From NCBI RefSeq assembly GCF_005222815.1, contig NZ_STGB01000004.1:744001-808000 (forward strand): DNA of 64,000 nucleotides, written 5' to 3'. The notes beneath the pieces were generated by a model. That model ran no database searches. It saw nothing but the letters and a program-made list of their open reading frames with translations, and was not told the DNA's origin. The position numbers and the translations under genes were made by a program. Source of the DNA: Roseomonas sp. AR75. Its GTDB lineage: Bacteria > Pseudomonadota > Alphaproteobacteria > Acetobacterales > Acetobacteraceae. Positions 1 through 7,852 of this stretch are shown piece after piece. How positions within the stretch are numbered: the stretch's first letter is position 1; every line of letters begins with the position of its first letter.

Positions 1-2
1 TC

Positions 3-263
3 AACGCCATCGACTTCGGCATGACGGCGGTGGAGGCGGTCTCCTTCCCGCGCATCCATTGCGAGGGCGGCCCGGTCTTCTGCGAGGCGCGCGTGCAGGG
101 CGACGTGGTGGAGGGGTTGCGCGCGCTTGGCCACGAGGTGCGGCACTCGCCCATCTCCTACGATCCCACGATGAGCCGCGCGCATGCCATCCTGCTGCGC
201 GACGGCAAGCCTTCGGGTGCTGCCGATCCGCGCGGCGGCGGGGGCGTTGCCATCGCCTGGTGA
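3..263 (+). CDS. ggt: Gamma-glutamyltransferase, C-terminal end (partial)
   Basis: Only the last 86 codons lie in the window; the gene starts before base 1. The residues read NAIDFGM, then RIHCEGGPVFCE, and end in GAADPRGGGGVAIAW, which matches the small-subunit tail of gamma-glutamyltranspeptidases. That family cleaves gamma-glutamyl bonds of glutathione in the periplasm. The closing 'GAADPR' motif is a family hallmark. The catalytic threonine and signal peptide would lie to the left and cannot be checked. Confidence 0.85.
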   Translation, partial: NAIDFGMTAVEAVSFPRIHCEGGPVFCEARVQGDVVEGLRALGHEVRHSPISYDPTMSRAHAILLRDGKPSGAADPRGGGGVAIAW

Positions 264-363
264 CGGGCGGCGCCCGGCGCAGGTCCGGGCGCAACGTTGG
301 GCCTTCCCGGCCGTTGGCGCCGAGGCGCGACGCGCCAAGCTGAACAAAGCCGGGAGTTCATGC

Positions 364-780
364 GTGTCCGACTTCATCGTCTCGCCCACGCTACAGGCCT
401 GGGCGCCGAGAATGCTGAGCGTGCTGCGCATTGTCGCCGCGCTGATCTTCTTCCTGCATGGATCGCAGAAGCTGCTGGGCTTTCCGCCGATGGCGAATGG
501 TGGCCCGGGTCCCGAGGTCTTCACCCTCTCCTGGATTGCCGGCGCGCTCGAACTGGTGCTGGGCGCGCTGCTGATCCTGGGGTTGTTCACGCGGCCTGCG
601 GCCTTCGTGGCCTCGGGCGAGATGGCCTTCGCCTACTTCCTGGGACATGCCCCGCGCGACCTGTTCCCGACCCTGAACGGCGGCGACGCGGCAATCCTCT
701 ACTGCTTCGTCTTCCTCTACATCGCCGTCGCCGGGCCGGGTCCGTGGAGCCTGGACGCCGCGCTGCGCCGCCGGGGCTGA
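364..780 (+). CDS. DoxX family membrane protein
   Basis: A 138-residue, four-helix membrane protein of the DoxX family. The first helix carries VLRIVAALIFFLHGSQKLLGF, where 'HGxQK' is characteristic, followed by a second helix around LELVLGALLILGLFTRP. DoxX-like proteins are linked to respiration and thiol stress, but the activity of this one is unknown. The GTG at 364 is preferred because GGGAG sits 7 nt upstream; an ATG at 412 would remove the conserved first segment. It lies 100 bp after the ggt stop and converges with the AraC gene. Confidence 0.75.
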   Translation: MSDFIVSPTLQAWAPRMLSVLRIVAALIFFLHGSQKLLGFPPMANGGPGPEVFTLSWIAGALELVLGALLILGLFTRPAAFVASGEMAFAYFLGHAPRDLFPTLNGGDAAILYCFVFLYIAVAGPGPWSLDAALRRRG

Positions 781-787
781 CGCTGCG

Positions 788-1843
788 TCAGAGACGGCGG
801 AGCAGCTCGGCGTGGTCGCGCGGGCGCATCTCCGCTGCGCCGCGCGACGGTGCGAAGGCCTGCCCCGCCAGCGCCGCGATGCGGAACTCCCGTGGGGAGC
901 AGCCGAATTCACGCCGGAAGATGCGGCTGAAGGAGGAGTGGTCGAAGAAACCCACATCCTCCGCGATGCTCGCGATCTCTCGCGTGTCGGCGGCATCGCC
1001 GAGCGCGCGGGCGGCGGCGCGCAGGCGCTCCGTCTGGATGTAATGCGCCACGCCGCCCTGCGGCTCGAACAGCCGATAGAGCTGGGAGCGGGAGACGCCG
1101 GCAAGCTTCGCCAGGCGGTCGGGTCCGAGCATCGCGGACCGCAGGTGCTGGCGGATCAGGGCCTTGATGCGGGAGATCAGCACCTGCTCCAGCGGTGCCC
1201 GCGCCGCCGCCATCGTGCCGGCCCCCGGCGCGATGGATGCGGCGATCATCGCGCGCGTGGACTCCACGACGCGTGGCAGTTCCGCGGCGCCGAGCGCCGG
1301 CATCTCGGCGGCGAGCTGCAGGATATAGGCGGCGAGCAGCCGCCCCATGGCGCTGTCGAGCGGCGCGTCGCGCGAGGCATGCAGCGCCGCGCCGAGTTCC
1401 GGCAGCACCTCGCGCGGCACGAAGAGGCAGAGCCAATCGATGTCGGAGCGGTCGGAGACGAAGACGTCATCCAGCGACCCCACGCTGACCGCCCCGGCCG
1501 ACAGCATCAGGCAGGTGTCGCCGCTGCGGATGCGCCGCTCGCCGCGCCGCGCGACGCTGATCATCCAGTGGTCCAGCCCGTTGCGCCGCGACTGGGCGAG
1601 GCTGCGCGACAGCCGCGCCGCCGGCGCCTGCATCGTCGCGAGCGCCAGCGGTCCGAAACGCCACACCTCGCGCCGCGCGGGAAAGCCCGCCGCCGCATCC
1701 CGCAGCGGCGCAGTGTCCACCGTGCCGGCGCTGGACTCGTGCCAGGCGGCGAATTGCTCGGCCGGTGGCAAATCCAGGGTCGAGAAGGCGAGCGGCGCGC
1801 GGCGTGCCGCAGGCAGTACGTCGCCGGCGTTGCCCAGCCTCAC
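788..1843 (-). CDS. AraC family transcriptional regulator (copy 1)
   Basis: An N-terminal AraC_binding_2-type ligand domain (starting near STLDLPPAEQFAAW) precedes a C-terminal AraC helix-turn-helix pair with GVSRSQLYRLFEP and SFSRIFRREFGCSPREFR. The C-terminal half closely resembles the second AraC gene at 3111-4085, so the two are paralogs. It lies downstream of and codirectional with the asparaginase-like gene. The start is uncertain: GTG at 1843 places the known domain about 22 residues in, while a TTG at 1942 would begin 19 bp after the upstream stop. The inducer is unknown. Confidence 0.75.
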   Translation of the reverse strand: MRLGNAGDVLPAARRAPLAFSTLDLPPAEQFAAWHESSAGTVDTAPLRDAAAGFPARREVWRFGPLALATMQAPAARLSRSLAQSRRNGLDHWMISVARRGERRIRSGDTCLMLSAGAVSVGSLDDVFVSDRSDIDWLCLFVPREVLPELGAALHASRDAPLDSAMGRLLAAYILQLAAEMPALGAAELPRVVESTRAMIAASIAPGAGTMAAARAPLEQVLISRIKALIRQHLRSAMLGPDRLAKLAGVSRSQLYRLFEPQGGVAHYIQTERLRAAARALGDAADTREIASIAEDVGFFDHSSFSRIFRREFGCSPREFRIAALAGQAFAPSRGAAEMRPRDHAELLRRL

Positions 1844-1961
1844 CCGCTCGGCGGTATCGTCGAGGCGCGGCGAGGACAACCGGTGAGCTCCGCAATTCAG
1901 TTTCGCGGACGACCCTAGCCGCCTTCGGGCATGGAAAGCCAATCAAGCCGTGCGCAAATGG

Positions 1962-2966
1962 TCATTGGTAGGGGGCGAAGGCCGCCGCTGCCGCCGCCTG
2001 CCCGCCATTGCCGCGCAGTGCCAGGCCCAGCAGCAGCCTTGCCTTGGCCCCGGTGAGGCAACCGGCCGCGATCAGGCCGTGCCGCAGCAGGGCCGGGCGG
2101 GCGCCGCCCACCTCTCCGCCCGGCGCGACCATGACCTCGTCGCGGCTGCGCGCGGCGAGCACCACGGGCATGCGCGCCGCCAGCGTCGCGAGGCGCGGCA
2201 CCGCCTCCTGCGGCACATGGCCCGCGCCCAGGCCCTCGATGACGGCCCCGGCGTAGCCGAGCATCGGAAGGGACGCGAGCCGCACGCCGTCATCGCCCAT
2301 CGCCCAGCCCATCAGCGCCACGGGACGCGGCGGGCCACCATAGGAGGGCAGCACGGGCAGCCGCGCCGCGCGCACCCAGAAACGCGGCCGGTCGTCGAGC
2401 AAGGCGCCGATCGGTCCGAAGAGTTCGGAGCGTAGCCAGGCGGCGGCGCCGCTGCCGACATCCCGCACGAAGCGGGCCGCATGGATGCGGCCCTGCGCCA
2501 CCACGAGCGTGCCGAGGTCGCGCGCTTCCTCCGATGCGGCGACGCGCGCCGCGGCCAGCAGGCTGCCGGCGATCGGTGCGCCAGACAGGGCGGTGCCGCG
2601 CGGGATGGGCGTGACCACCACCGGCTTCGGCCCGCCCACCAGCAGGTCGAGGAGGAAGGCGGATTCCTCGATGGTCTCGGCGCCCTGCACCACGATCGCG
2701 CCATCGCAGCCCGCCGCCAGCGCATCCTCGATCCGCTGCGCGACATCCACCAGATGGTCAGGGGAGAGCGAGGCGCCGGGCAGGTCCGGCAGCGCATGGA
2801 GCATGATGTCCACCGCGCCGGACAGTTCGGGCAGGGCAGTCACGCCCTCCGCGCAGGGCGCAGGGGCGTTCGCGCCCGGCCCGGCCGCCGAGGCAGCCTC
2901 GTCGCGCCCGAGCCAGACGAGCAGAAGCCGCTTGCGGCCCAAGCTTCTGTCCAAGGCTGGCGCCAC
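1962..2966 (-). CDS. Asparaginase-like protein lacking catalytic motifs
   Basis: About 334 residues with the overall pattern of type I/II L-asparaginases: RKRLLLVWLG at the first strand, GAIVVQGAETIEESAFLLDLL at the second motif, ARVAASEEARDLGTLVV, and a C-terminal domain. The catalytic signatures are missing. The first 'GGTIA' motif reads GRDEAA, the second 'GTDT' reads GAET, and the usual lysine region reads ARFVRD. It is therefore probably a pseudoenzyme or has another substrate. GTG at 2966 is chosen for the GGAGG 4 nt upstream; the spacing is short, so the start is provisional. It is divergent from one AraC gene and upstream of the other. Confidence 0.7.
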   Translation of the reverse strand: MAPALDRSLGRKRLLLVWLGRDEAASAAGPGANAPAPCAEGVTALPELSGAVDIMLHALPDLPGASLSPDHLVDVAQRIEDALAAGCDGAIVVQGAETIEESAFLLDLLVGGPKPVVVTPIPRGTALSGAPIAGSLLAAARVAASEEARDLGTLVVAQGRIHAARFVRDVGSGAAAWLRSELFGPIGALLDDRPRFWVRAARLPVLPSYGGPPRPVALMGWAMGDDGVRLASLPMLGYAGAVIEGLGAGHVPQEAVPRLATLAARMPVVLAARSRDEVMVAPGGEVGGARPALLRHGLIAAGCLTGAKARLLLGLALRGNGGQAAAAAAFAPYQ

Positions 2967-3110
2967 CCTTCCTCCGGACGTTGCCGTTCCGATCAGGCTA
3001 TCCGGGCGAGCCGGCGCGGCGATGCGCCGGGAATCCTCCGAGTGTTCGCTGCGTTCCGCCCGGGACGCCGCGCGCCGATTCCCACGTTGCGGTCTCCTTC
3101 CAAGCCTGGG

Positions 3111-4085
3111 ATGCTGAGCGGCGAGCCATCGGGCAGCCATGGACCGGAGCACGGCGTGCAAAGGAGCGTTGCCACGCGGCATCTCGGCGCCAGTCCGGAT
3201 GGGGAGTCCTTCGCCATCGGGAAGGTCGGCTGCGCGCCGGGCATGCTGCTCGACGACAGCGCCGCCGAGCGCGAGCGCTGGGTGCTCGGGGCCATGGCGC
3301 TGCATCGCGTCGTGGCGCGCCGCGCCCGCTACGACCGCACGCCGGACCAGATCCGCGGGGACCTGCTCGACCACGCCGTCTTCTGCCTGGCGACGCGCGG
3401 CAGCCACGCGCTGCGGGCATCAGGCTTCGACGGCGCGGTGCCACTCGGCGTGCCGGCGCTGCTGTCCCTGGCCGAGCCTTTCCAGGGCGCGCTGCACGAC
3501 GCGGAGTTCCTCTGCCTTGTCGTCCCGCGCGACAGCGTCGCCGATCTCGGCCCCGCCCTGGACCGGTGCCGGCCGGGACCGCTCGATTCCGTTTCCGGCC
3601 GGCTGCTGGGACGGTTCCTGGATCAACTTGCCGCCGAACTCCCGACCATGCGGCAGGCCGAGATGCCCCGCGCGGTGGAGGCGATCCGCGCCCTGCTGGG
3701 CGCCGCCCTGGCCGCCGGCGCCACGGCCGAGCCGGTGGACAAGGCCCTGGTGCAGGCCGCGCGACTGTCCCGCCTGCGCGGCCTCATCCATGAGCATCTC
3801 CGCTCGCCGGAACTGACGGCGGAGCTGCTGTGCCGCCTGTCGGGCATGTCGCGCTCTCAGCTCTACCGCCTGTTCGAGCCGGTCGGCGGCGTCGCGCGGG
3901 AGATCCAGCGTGAAAGGCTGCGCCGGGTGCACCGCGCCATTGCCGATCCGCAGGACCGCCGCGCCATCCAGGACATCGCGCAGGAATTCGGCTTCGCCGA
4001 GCCGACCACCTTCAGCCGCGCGTTCCGCCGCGAGTTCGGCTACGCACCGGGCGCCGCGCGGCCGCAGGCGCCGGGGGTGCGATAG
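3111..4085 (+). CDS. AraC family transcriptional regulator (copy 2)
   Basis: A 324-residue regulator with a C-terminal AraC DNA-binding domain (GMSRSQLYRLFEPVGG and TTFSRAFRREFGYAPG). The ligand domain contains SLAEPFQGALHDAEFLCLVVPRDSV, the counterpart of DRSDIDWLCLFVPREVL in copy 1. It is transcribed divergently from the asparaginase-like gene with 144 bp between starts, a layout typical of a regulator controlling its neighbour. ATG at 3111 is taken because the reading frame further left looks non-coding. No clear ribosome-binding site is seen. Confidence 0.72.
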   Translation: MLSGEPSGSHGPEHGVQRSVATRHLGASPDGESFAIGKVGCAPGMLLDDSAAERERWVLGAMALHRVVARRARYDRTPDQIRGDLLDHAVFCLATRGSHALRASGFDGAVPLGVPALLSLAEPFQGALHDAEFLCLVVPRDSVADLGPALDRCRPGPLDSVSGRLLGRFLDQLAAELPTMRQAEMPRAVEAIRALLGAALAAGATAEPVDKALVQAARLSRLRGLIHEHLRSPELTAELLCRLSGMSRSQLYRLFEPVGGVAREIQRERLRRVHRAIADPQDRRAIQDIAQEFGFAEPTTFSRAFRREFGYAPGAARPQAPGVR

Positions 4086-4179
4086 GCCGGCCAACCGCCA
4101 GCAACGCATGCCCCGCCGATCCCGCCCATCATGCTGTATTGCACATCGTATGGCACCGATACGCAGGGGCAGGACTGGA

Positions 4180-5772
4180 ATGGCAGGACGCCGGGAGCTG
4201 ATCTCCGTCGTCGCGGGCGGGCTTGCGCTGCCCATGCCTTCGGTCCGCGCGTCGGGCGTTGCGGCGCGCCGGCTGCGCTTCGTGCCGCAGGCGGATCTCG
4301 CGGTGCTCGATCCCGTCGTGACCACCGCCTATGTCACGCGCAACCACGCGCTGATGGTCTACGACACGCTGTACGGCCTGGACGCCGCGCTGCGGCCGGT
4401 GCCGCAGATGGCAGAGGGCCATCGTGTCGAGGATGACGGCCGGCGCTGGACCTTCCGGCTGCGCGAAGGGCTGCGCTTCCACGACGGCGAGCCGGTGCGC
4501 GCGCGCGATTGCGTCGCCTCCATCCAGCGCTGGTGGCAGCGCGATCCGCTCGGGCGGCTGATGGCCGCGCGGGTGGAGGAGATCGCGGCGACGGACGACC
4601 GCAGCTTCGTCATCCGCCTCTCGCGCCCCTTCGGCCCGATGCTCGACGCACTGGGCAAGCTCGCCTCGCCGATCTGCGCCATCATGCCGGAACGCCTGGC
4701 ACGGACGGATCCGGCGCGTGCCGTGACGGAGGTGGTCGGCTCCGGCCCCTTCCGCTTCCGCGCGGAGGAGCGCGTGCCGGGCGCGCTGGCGGTCTATGAG
4801 CGGTTCGAGGACTATGTCCCGCGCGCCGATGGCACGCCCGAATGGACCGCGGGGCCGAAGCGCGTCCATCTCGACCGCGTCGAATGGCACACGCTGCCGG
4901 ACCCCGCCACGGCCGCTGCCGCCTTGCAGCGCGGGGAGATGGACTGGTGGGAGCAGCCCGCCTTCGACCTGCTGCCGCTGCTCCGCCGGCGCGACGACAT
5001 CGCCGTGGTGACCACGGAGCTGCTCGGCTCGATCAGCCTGTGCCGCTTCAACCACCTGCATCCGCCCTTCGACAATCCCGCGCTGCGCCGCGCGTTGCTG
5101 CATGCGGTGAATCAGGCCGATTTCATGACTGCGGTGGCGGGCGCCGAGCCCGGCGCCTGGCGCGACGGCGTCGGCATCTGGCCGCCGGGTTCGCCGCTGG
5201 CGAGCGAGGCCGGCATGGAAGCGATCACCGGTCCGCACGACCTGGAACGCTCTCGGCGGGAGATCCGCGAATCCGGCTATCGCGGCGAGCGCATCGTGGC
5301 GCTGGTCTCGACCGACTTCCCGACCGGGAAGGCGGCCGGCGAGGTCGGCACCGACCTGTTCCGCCGGCTCGGCCTGAACGTGGACCATGTCGCGGCGGAT
5401 TGGGGCACGGTGGTGCAGCGCCGCGCCAGCCGGGAGCCGGTGGAACGCGGCGGCTGGTCCTGCTTCTACAGCGGCTTCGCCACGCTCGACCTGCTCGATC
5501 CCGGCCTGCACCAGCCATTGCGCGGCAGCGGGCAGGATGGCTGGTTCGGCTGGCCCACGATCCCGCGCATGGAGACGCTCGCCGCTGCCTGGATCGACGC
5601 GCCCGATCTGGCCGCGCAGCGGGCGATCGCGGCCGAGATGCAGCGCCTCGCCTTCGAGGAGGTGCCCTATCTGCCGCTCGGCCAGTATTTCCAGCCGACC
5701 GCCTATCGCCGCCGCCTCACCGGCGTGCTGCGCGGCCCGCCGCTGTTCTGGAATCTGCGCCAGGCGGCGTAG
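4180..5772 (+). CDS. ABC transporter substrate-binding protein, peptide type (SBP_bac_5)
   Basis: A 530-residue periplasmic receptor. A Tat-like leader (MAGRRELISVVAGGLALP) is followed by the SBP_bac_5 fold: ALMVYDTLYGLD, a WTFRLREGLRFHDGEPV block typical of DppA/OppA-type receptors, and VGSGPFRF. It would bind an oligopeptide or similar solute for an ABC importer. No permease or ATPase gene is adjacent, so it is an orphan receptor here. It follows the AraC gene by 94 bp and converges with the next gene, leaving 15 bp between stops. Confidence 0.85.
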   Translation: MAGRRELISVVAGGLALPMPSVRASGVAARRLRFVPQADLAVLDPVVTTAYVTRNHALMVYDTLYGLDAALRPVPQMAEGHRVEDDGRRWTFRLREGLRFHDGEPVRARDCVASIQRWWQRDPLGRLMAARVEEIAATDDRSFVIRLSRPFGPMLDALGKLASPICAIMPERLARTDPARAVTEVVGSGPFRFRAEERVPGALAVYERFEDYVPRADGTPEWTAGPKRVHLDRVEWHTLPDPATAAAALQRGEMDWWEQPAFDLLPLLRRRDDIAVVTTELLGSISLCRFNHLHPPFDNPALRRALLHAVNQADFMTAVAGAEPGAWRDGVGIWPPGSPLASEAGMEAITGPHDLERSRREIRESGYRGERIVALVSTDFPTGKAAGEVGTDLFRRLGLNVDHVAADWGTVVQRRASREPVERGGWSCFYSGFATLDLLDPGLHQPLRGSGQDGWFGWPTIPRMETLAAAWIDAPDLAAQRAIAAEMQRLAFEEVPYLPLGQYFQPTAYRRRLTGVLRGPPLFWNLRQAA

Positions 5773-5787
5773 GCGACAGGTCCCGGC

Positions 5788-6771
5788 CTACACGCCTTCG
5801 AGTTCCGCGATCGCGATGCCGCTCTCGCCGGCGACCGCGTAGAGCAGGAAGACGCGGCCGCCTTCCTCGAAGATGGCGGGGTCGCGAAGCTGATTGACCG
5901 GGTGATTGATGGCACCGCGCCAGGAGCCCGCGACCGGCAGCGCCGCACCTTCCCATTCCGTCTCCGGGCGCAGCAGCAGTTCGGGCGGTCCGGCGCGCCA
6001 CTCGCGCCAGTCGCCGCGGAGGTCCACGCGGGACAGCAGCAGGCTTTCGGGCGCATCGCCCACGCGGCTCCAGATCACCCAGAGCGTGTCGCCGCGCGGC
6101 AGCAGCGCGACATGGCGCTGGTTCGGATCGCCGAACAGGTCCGGGCCGGGCTCGAAGGGGCCGAAGGGATCGGCGGCGCGGTACAACACGCCCGGCATGG
6201 CGAGCGCATAGGTCGCGCCGCCATGCGCGAAGACGCGGAAATAGGACGGGCCGAGCAGCGGCGCGCGCGGCGTGAAGACCAGCCCGTCCGGCGAGGTCGC
6301 GACGCGCGTGCGCTGCTCGCGCCAGGCCGAGAGGCCGTGGAAATACATCACGATGCGCCGGTTCTCCTGGTCCACATGGACATCCGGGGAGGCGATGTGC
6401 GGCGTCGTCGCGTCCTCCTCCGGATCCGGCACGCCGGCCGTTCCGGGCGGTGCCTCGTTCGGGCGCGGCGGGCGTTGCGAAGGCGTCGCCGGGCGGGGCG
6501 GCGGCGCGGTCGGGAACAGCGAGTCGGCCAGCGCCAGCGCGCCCGGATCGTGGATGCGCCACGGGCCTTCCGGCGCATCGGCGAAGGCGAGGCGGATGTG
6601 GTCGCCCTTGTGGTCGGCGAAATAGAGGTAGTAGCGGCCGAGCGGCGCCTTCACCCAATCCGGCACGCGGATCAGGCTCGGCCCCTGGATGTTGGTGCCG
6701 ATGCGCGCGCCCATGCCCGGACGGATGATCGGGGCGTCGCCGAGGCGGCGGATGCGGCAGGGGATCGGCAT
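5788..6771 (-). CDS. Five-bladed beta-propeller protein, glycosyl hydrolase 43-like
   Basis: A 327-residue protein without a clear signal peptide. Repeated blade-like segments (GRYYLYFADHKGDHIRLAF, NRRIVMYFHGLS, RVFLLYAVAGESGIAIAEL) resemble the GH43/GH117-type propeller fold used for carbohydrate binding or cleavage. A proline-rich insertion around residues 85-125 interrupts the first part. I cannot identify a certain catalytic triad, so hydrolase activity is unproven. It begins 3 bp after the Bug receptor gene and is probably cotranscribed with it. Confidence 0.6.
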   Translation of the reverse strand: MPIPCRIRRLGDAPIIRPGMGARIGTNIQGPSLIRVPDWVKAPLGRYYLYFADHKGDHIRLAFADAPEGPWRIHDPGALALADSLFPTAPPPRPATPSQRPPRPNEAPPGTAGVPDPEEDATTPHIASPDVHVDQENRRIVMYFHGLSAWREQRTRVATSPDGLVFTPRAPLLGPSYFRVFAHGGATYALAMPGVLYRAADPFGPFEPGPDLFGDPNQRHVALLPRGDTLWVIWSRVGDAPESLLLSRVDLRGDWREWRAGPPELLLRPETEWEGAALPVAGSWRGAINHPVNQLRDPAIFEEGGRVFLLYAVAGESGIAIAELEGV

Positions 6772-6774
6772 CGC

Positions 6775-7761
6775 TCAGCCGGCCCTGAGGCCGAGCTCGC
6801 GCACCAGCGCGCCGAAGCGGGCGTTGTCGGAGCGGATCCGCGCCGCCGTCTCCTCCCGCGACAGCACCAGCGCGTCGGAGCCCTGCGGCAGGCGCCGCGC
6901 GAAGTCGGGATCGGCGACGAGGGCGGCGACATCGGCGGCGATGCGCGCCGCGATCTCCTCCGGCAGGCCGCGCGGGCCATGCACGGACTGCCAGGCGCTC
7001 GGCAGGTCGAGGCCGGGCGAGGCCTCCGCCAGGGCCGGCACCTCGGGCAGTTGCGGCAGGCGTTCGGCGCCGGTGGCGAAGAGGGCGCGGAGCCGCCCTG
7101 CCTCGATATGCGGCAGCGTCACCGTGATGCCGTCCAGCGCCATCTGCACGCGGCCGGCAACGAGGTCCGCGGTGGCCGCGCCGGCCGTGCGGTAAGGCAC
7201 GTGATGCGCGGGGAAGGCCAGGGCGCGCGCCAGCATTTCCATGTTCAGGTGCGGGATGGTGCCGATGCCGGGCGACGAGAAGAACAGCGGATCGCCGCTG
7301 CGCTGCCGCGCCAGCGCGACCAGCTCCGCGAGGGTGTTCACCGGCAGCGAGGGATGCACCACCAGCGCGGAACGCGAGACCGTCACCGCGCCGAGCGGTG
7401 CGAGGTCGGTCAGCGGATCATAAGGTGCGGCCTGGATGTGCGGCGTGATGGCGAGGGCCGCGATGGCGATCAGCCCGATCGTGTAGCCGTCGGGCGCCGC
7501 GCGCGCGATCTGCGCCACGCCGATCGCGCCGCCCGCGCCCGGCAGGTTCTCCACCACCAGCCTCTGGCCCCAGCGCGCGGCAAGCGCATCGGCCAGCACG
7601 CGCGCCACCTGGTCGGCCTGGTTGCCAGCGCCATAGGGCACCACGAAGCGGACCGGGCGCGAGGGCCAGGCCTGGGCGCGCGCGACGGAGGGCGCGGCGA
7701 GCAGCGCGCCGAGCGAGAGAACGGCGCGGCGACCTGGCCGGGCGATGCGCGACGGGGGCAT
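6775..7761 (-). CDS. Tripartite tricarboxylate transporter receptor (Bug/TctC family)
   Basis: A 328-residue periplasmic solute receptor. The leader GRRAVLSLGALLAAPSVARA has an arginine pair and an alanine-rich cleavage site, then AWPSRPVRFVVPYGAGNQAD and VVENLPGAGGAIG, both diagnostic Bug motifs. These proteins bind carboxylates for TctAB permeases or act as extracytoplasmic sensors. No tctA or tctB is present in the window. It is upstream of the propeller gene and downstream of the histidine kinase, all on the minus strand. Confidence 0.88.
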   Translation of the reverse strand: MPPSRIARPGRRAVLSLGALLAAPSVARAQAWPSRPVRFVVPYGAGNQADQVARVLADALAARWGQRLVVENLPGAGGAIGVAQIARAAPDGYTIGLIAIAALAITPHIQAAPYDPLTDLAPLGAVTVSRSALVVHPSLPVNTLAELVALARQRSGDPLFFSSPGIGTIPHLNMEMLARALAFPAHHVPYRTAGAATADLVAGRVQMALDGITVTLPHIEAGRLRALFATGAERLPQLPEVPALAEASPGLDLPSAWQSVHGPRGLPEEIAARIAADVAALVADPDFARRLPQGSDALVLSREETAARIRSDNARFGALVRELGLRAG

Positions 7762-7822
7762 GGCGTTGCTTCCTTCCTCGGACGGCGGGGAAGCAGAGCA
7801 GATCGGCGCGTGCGAATCACGC

Positions 7823-7852
7823 CCCGGCTATTCGGCCCCCGGCTATTCGGCC
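7823..7852. repeat. Perfect 15-bp tandem duplication at a stop codon
   Basis: CCCGGCTATTCGGCC occurs twice head to tail at 7823-7837 and 7838-7852. The right copy contains the stop codon of the histidine kinase gene. The other copy lies just outside it. The unit is a multiple of three, as expected from replication slippage. Confidence 0.9.
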
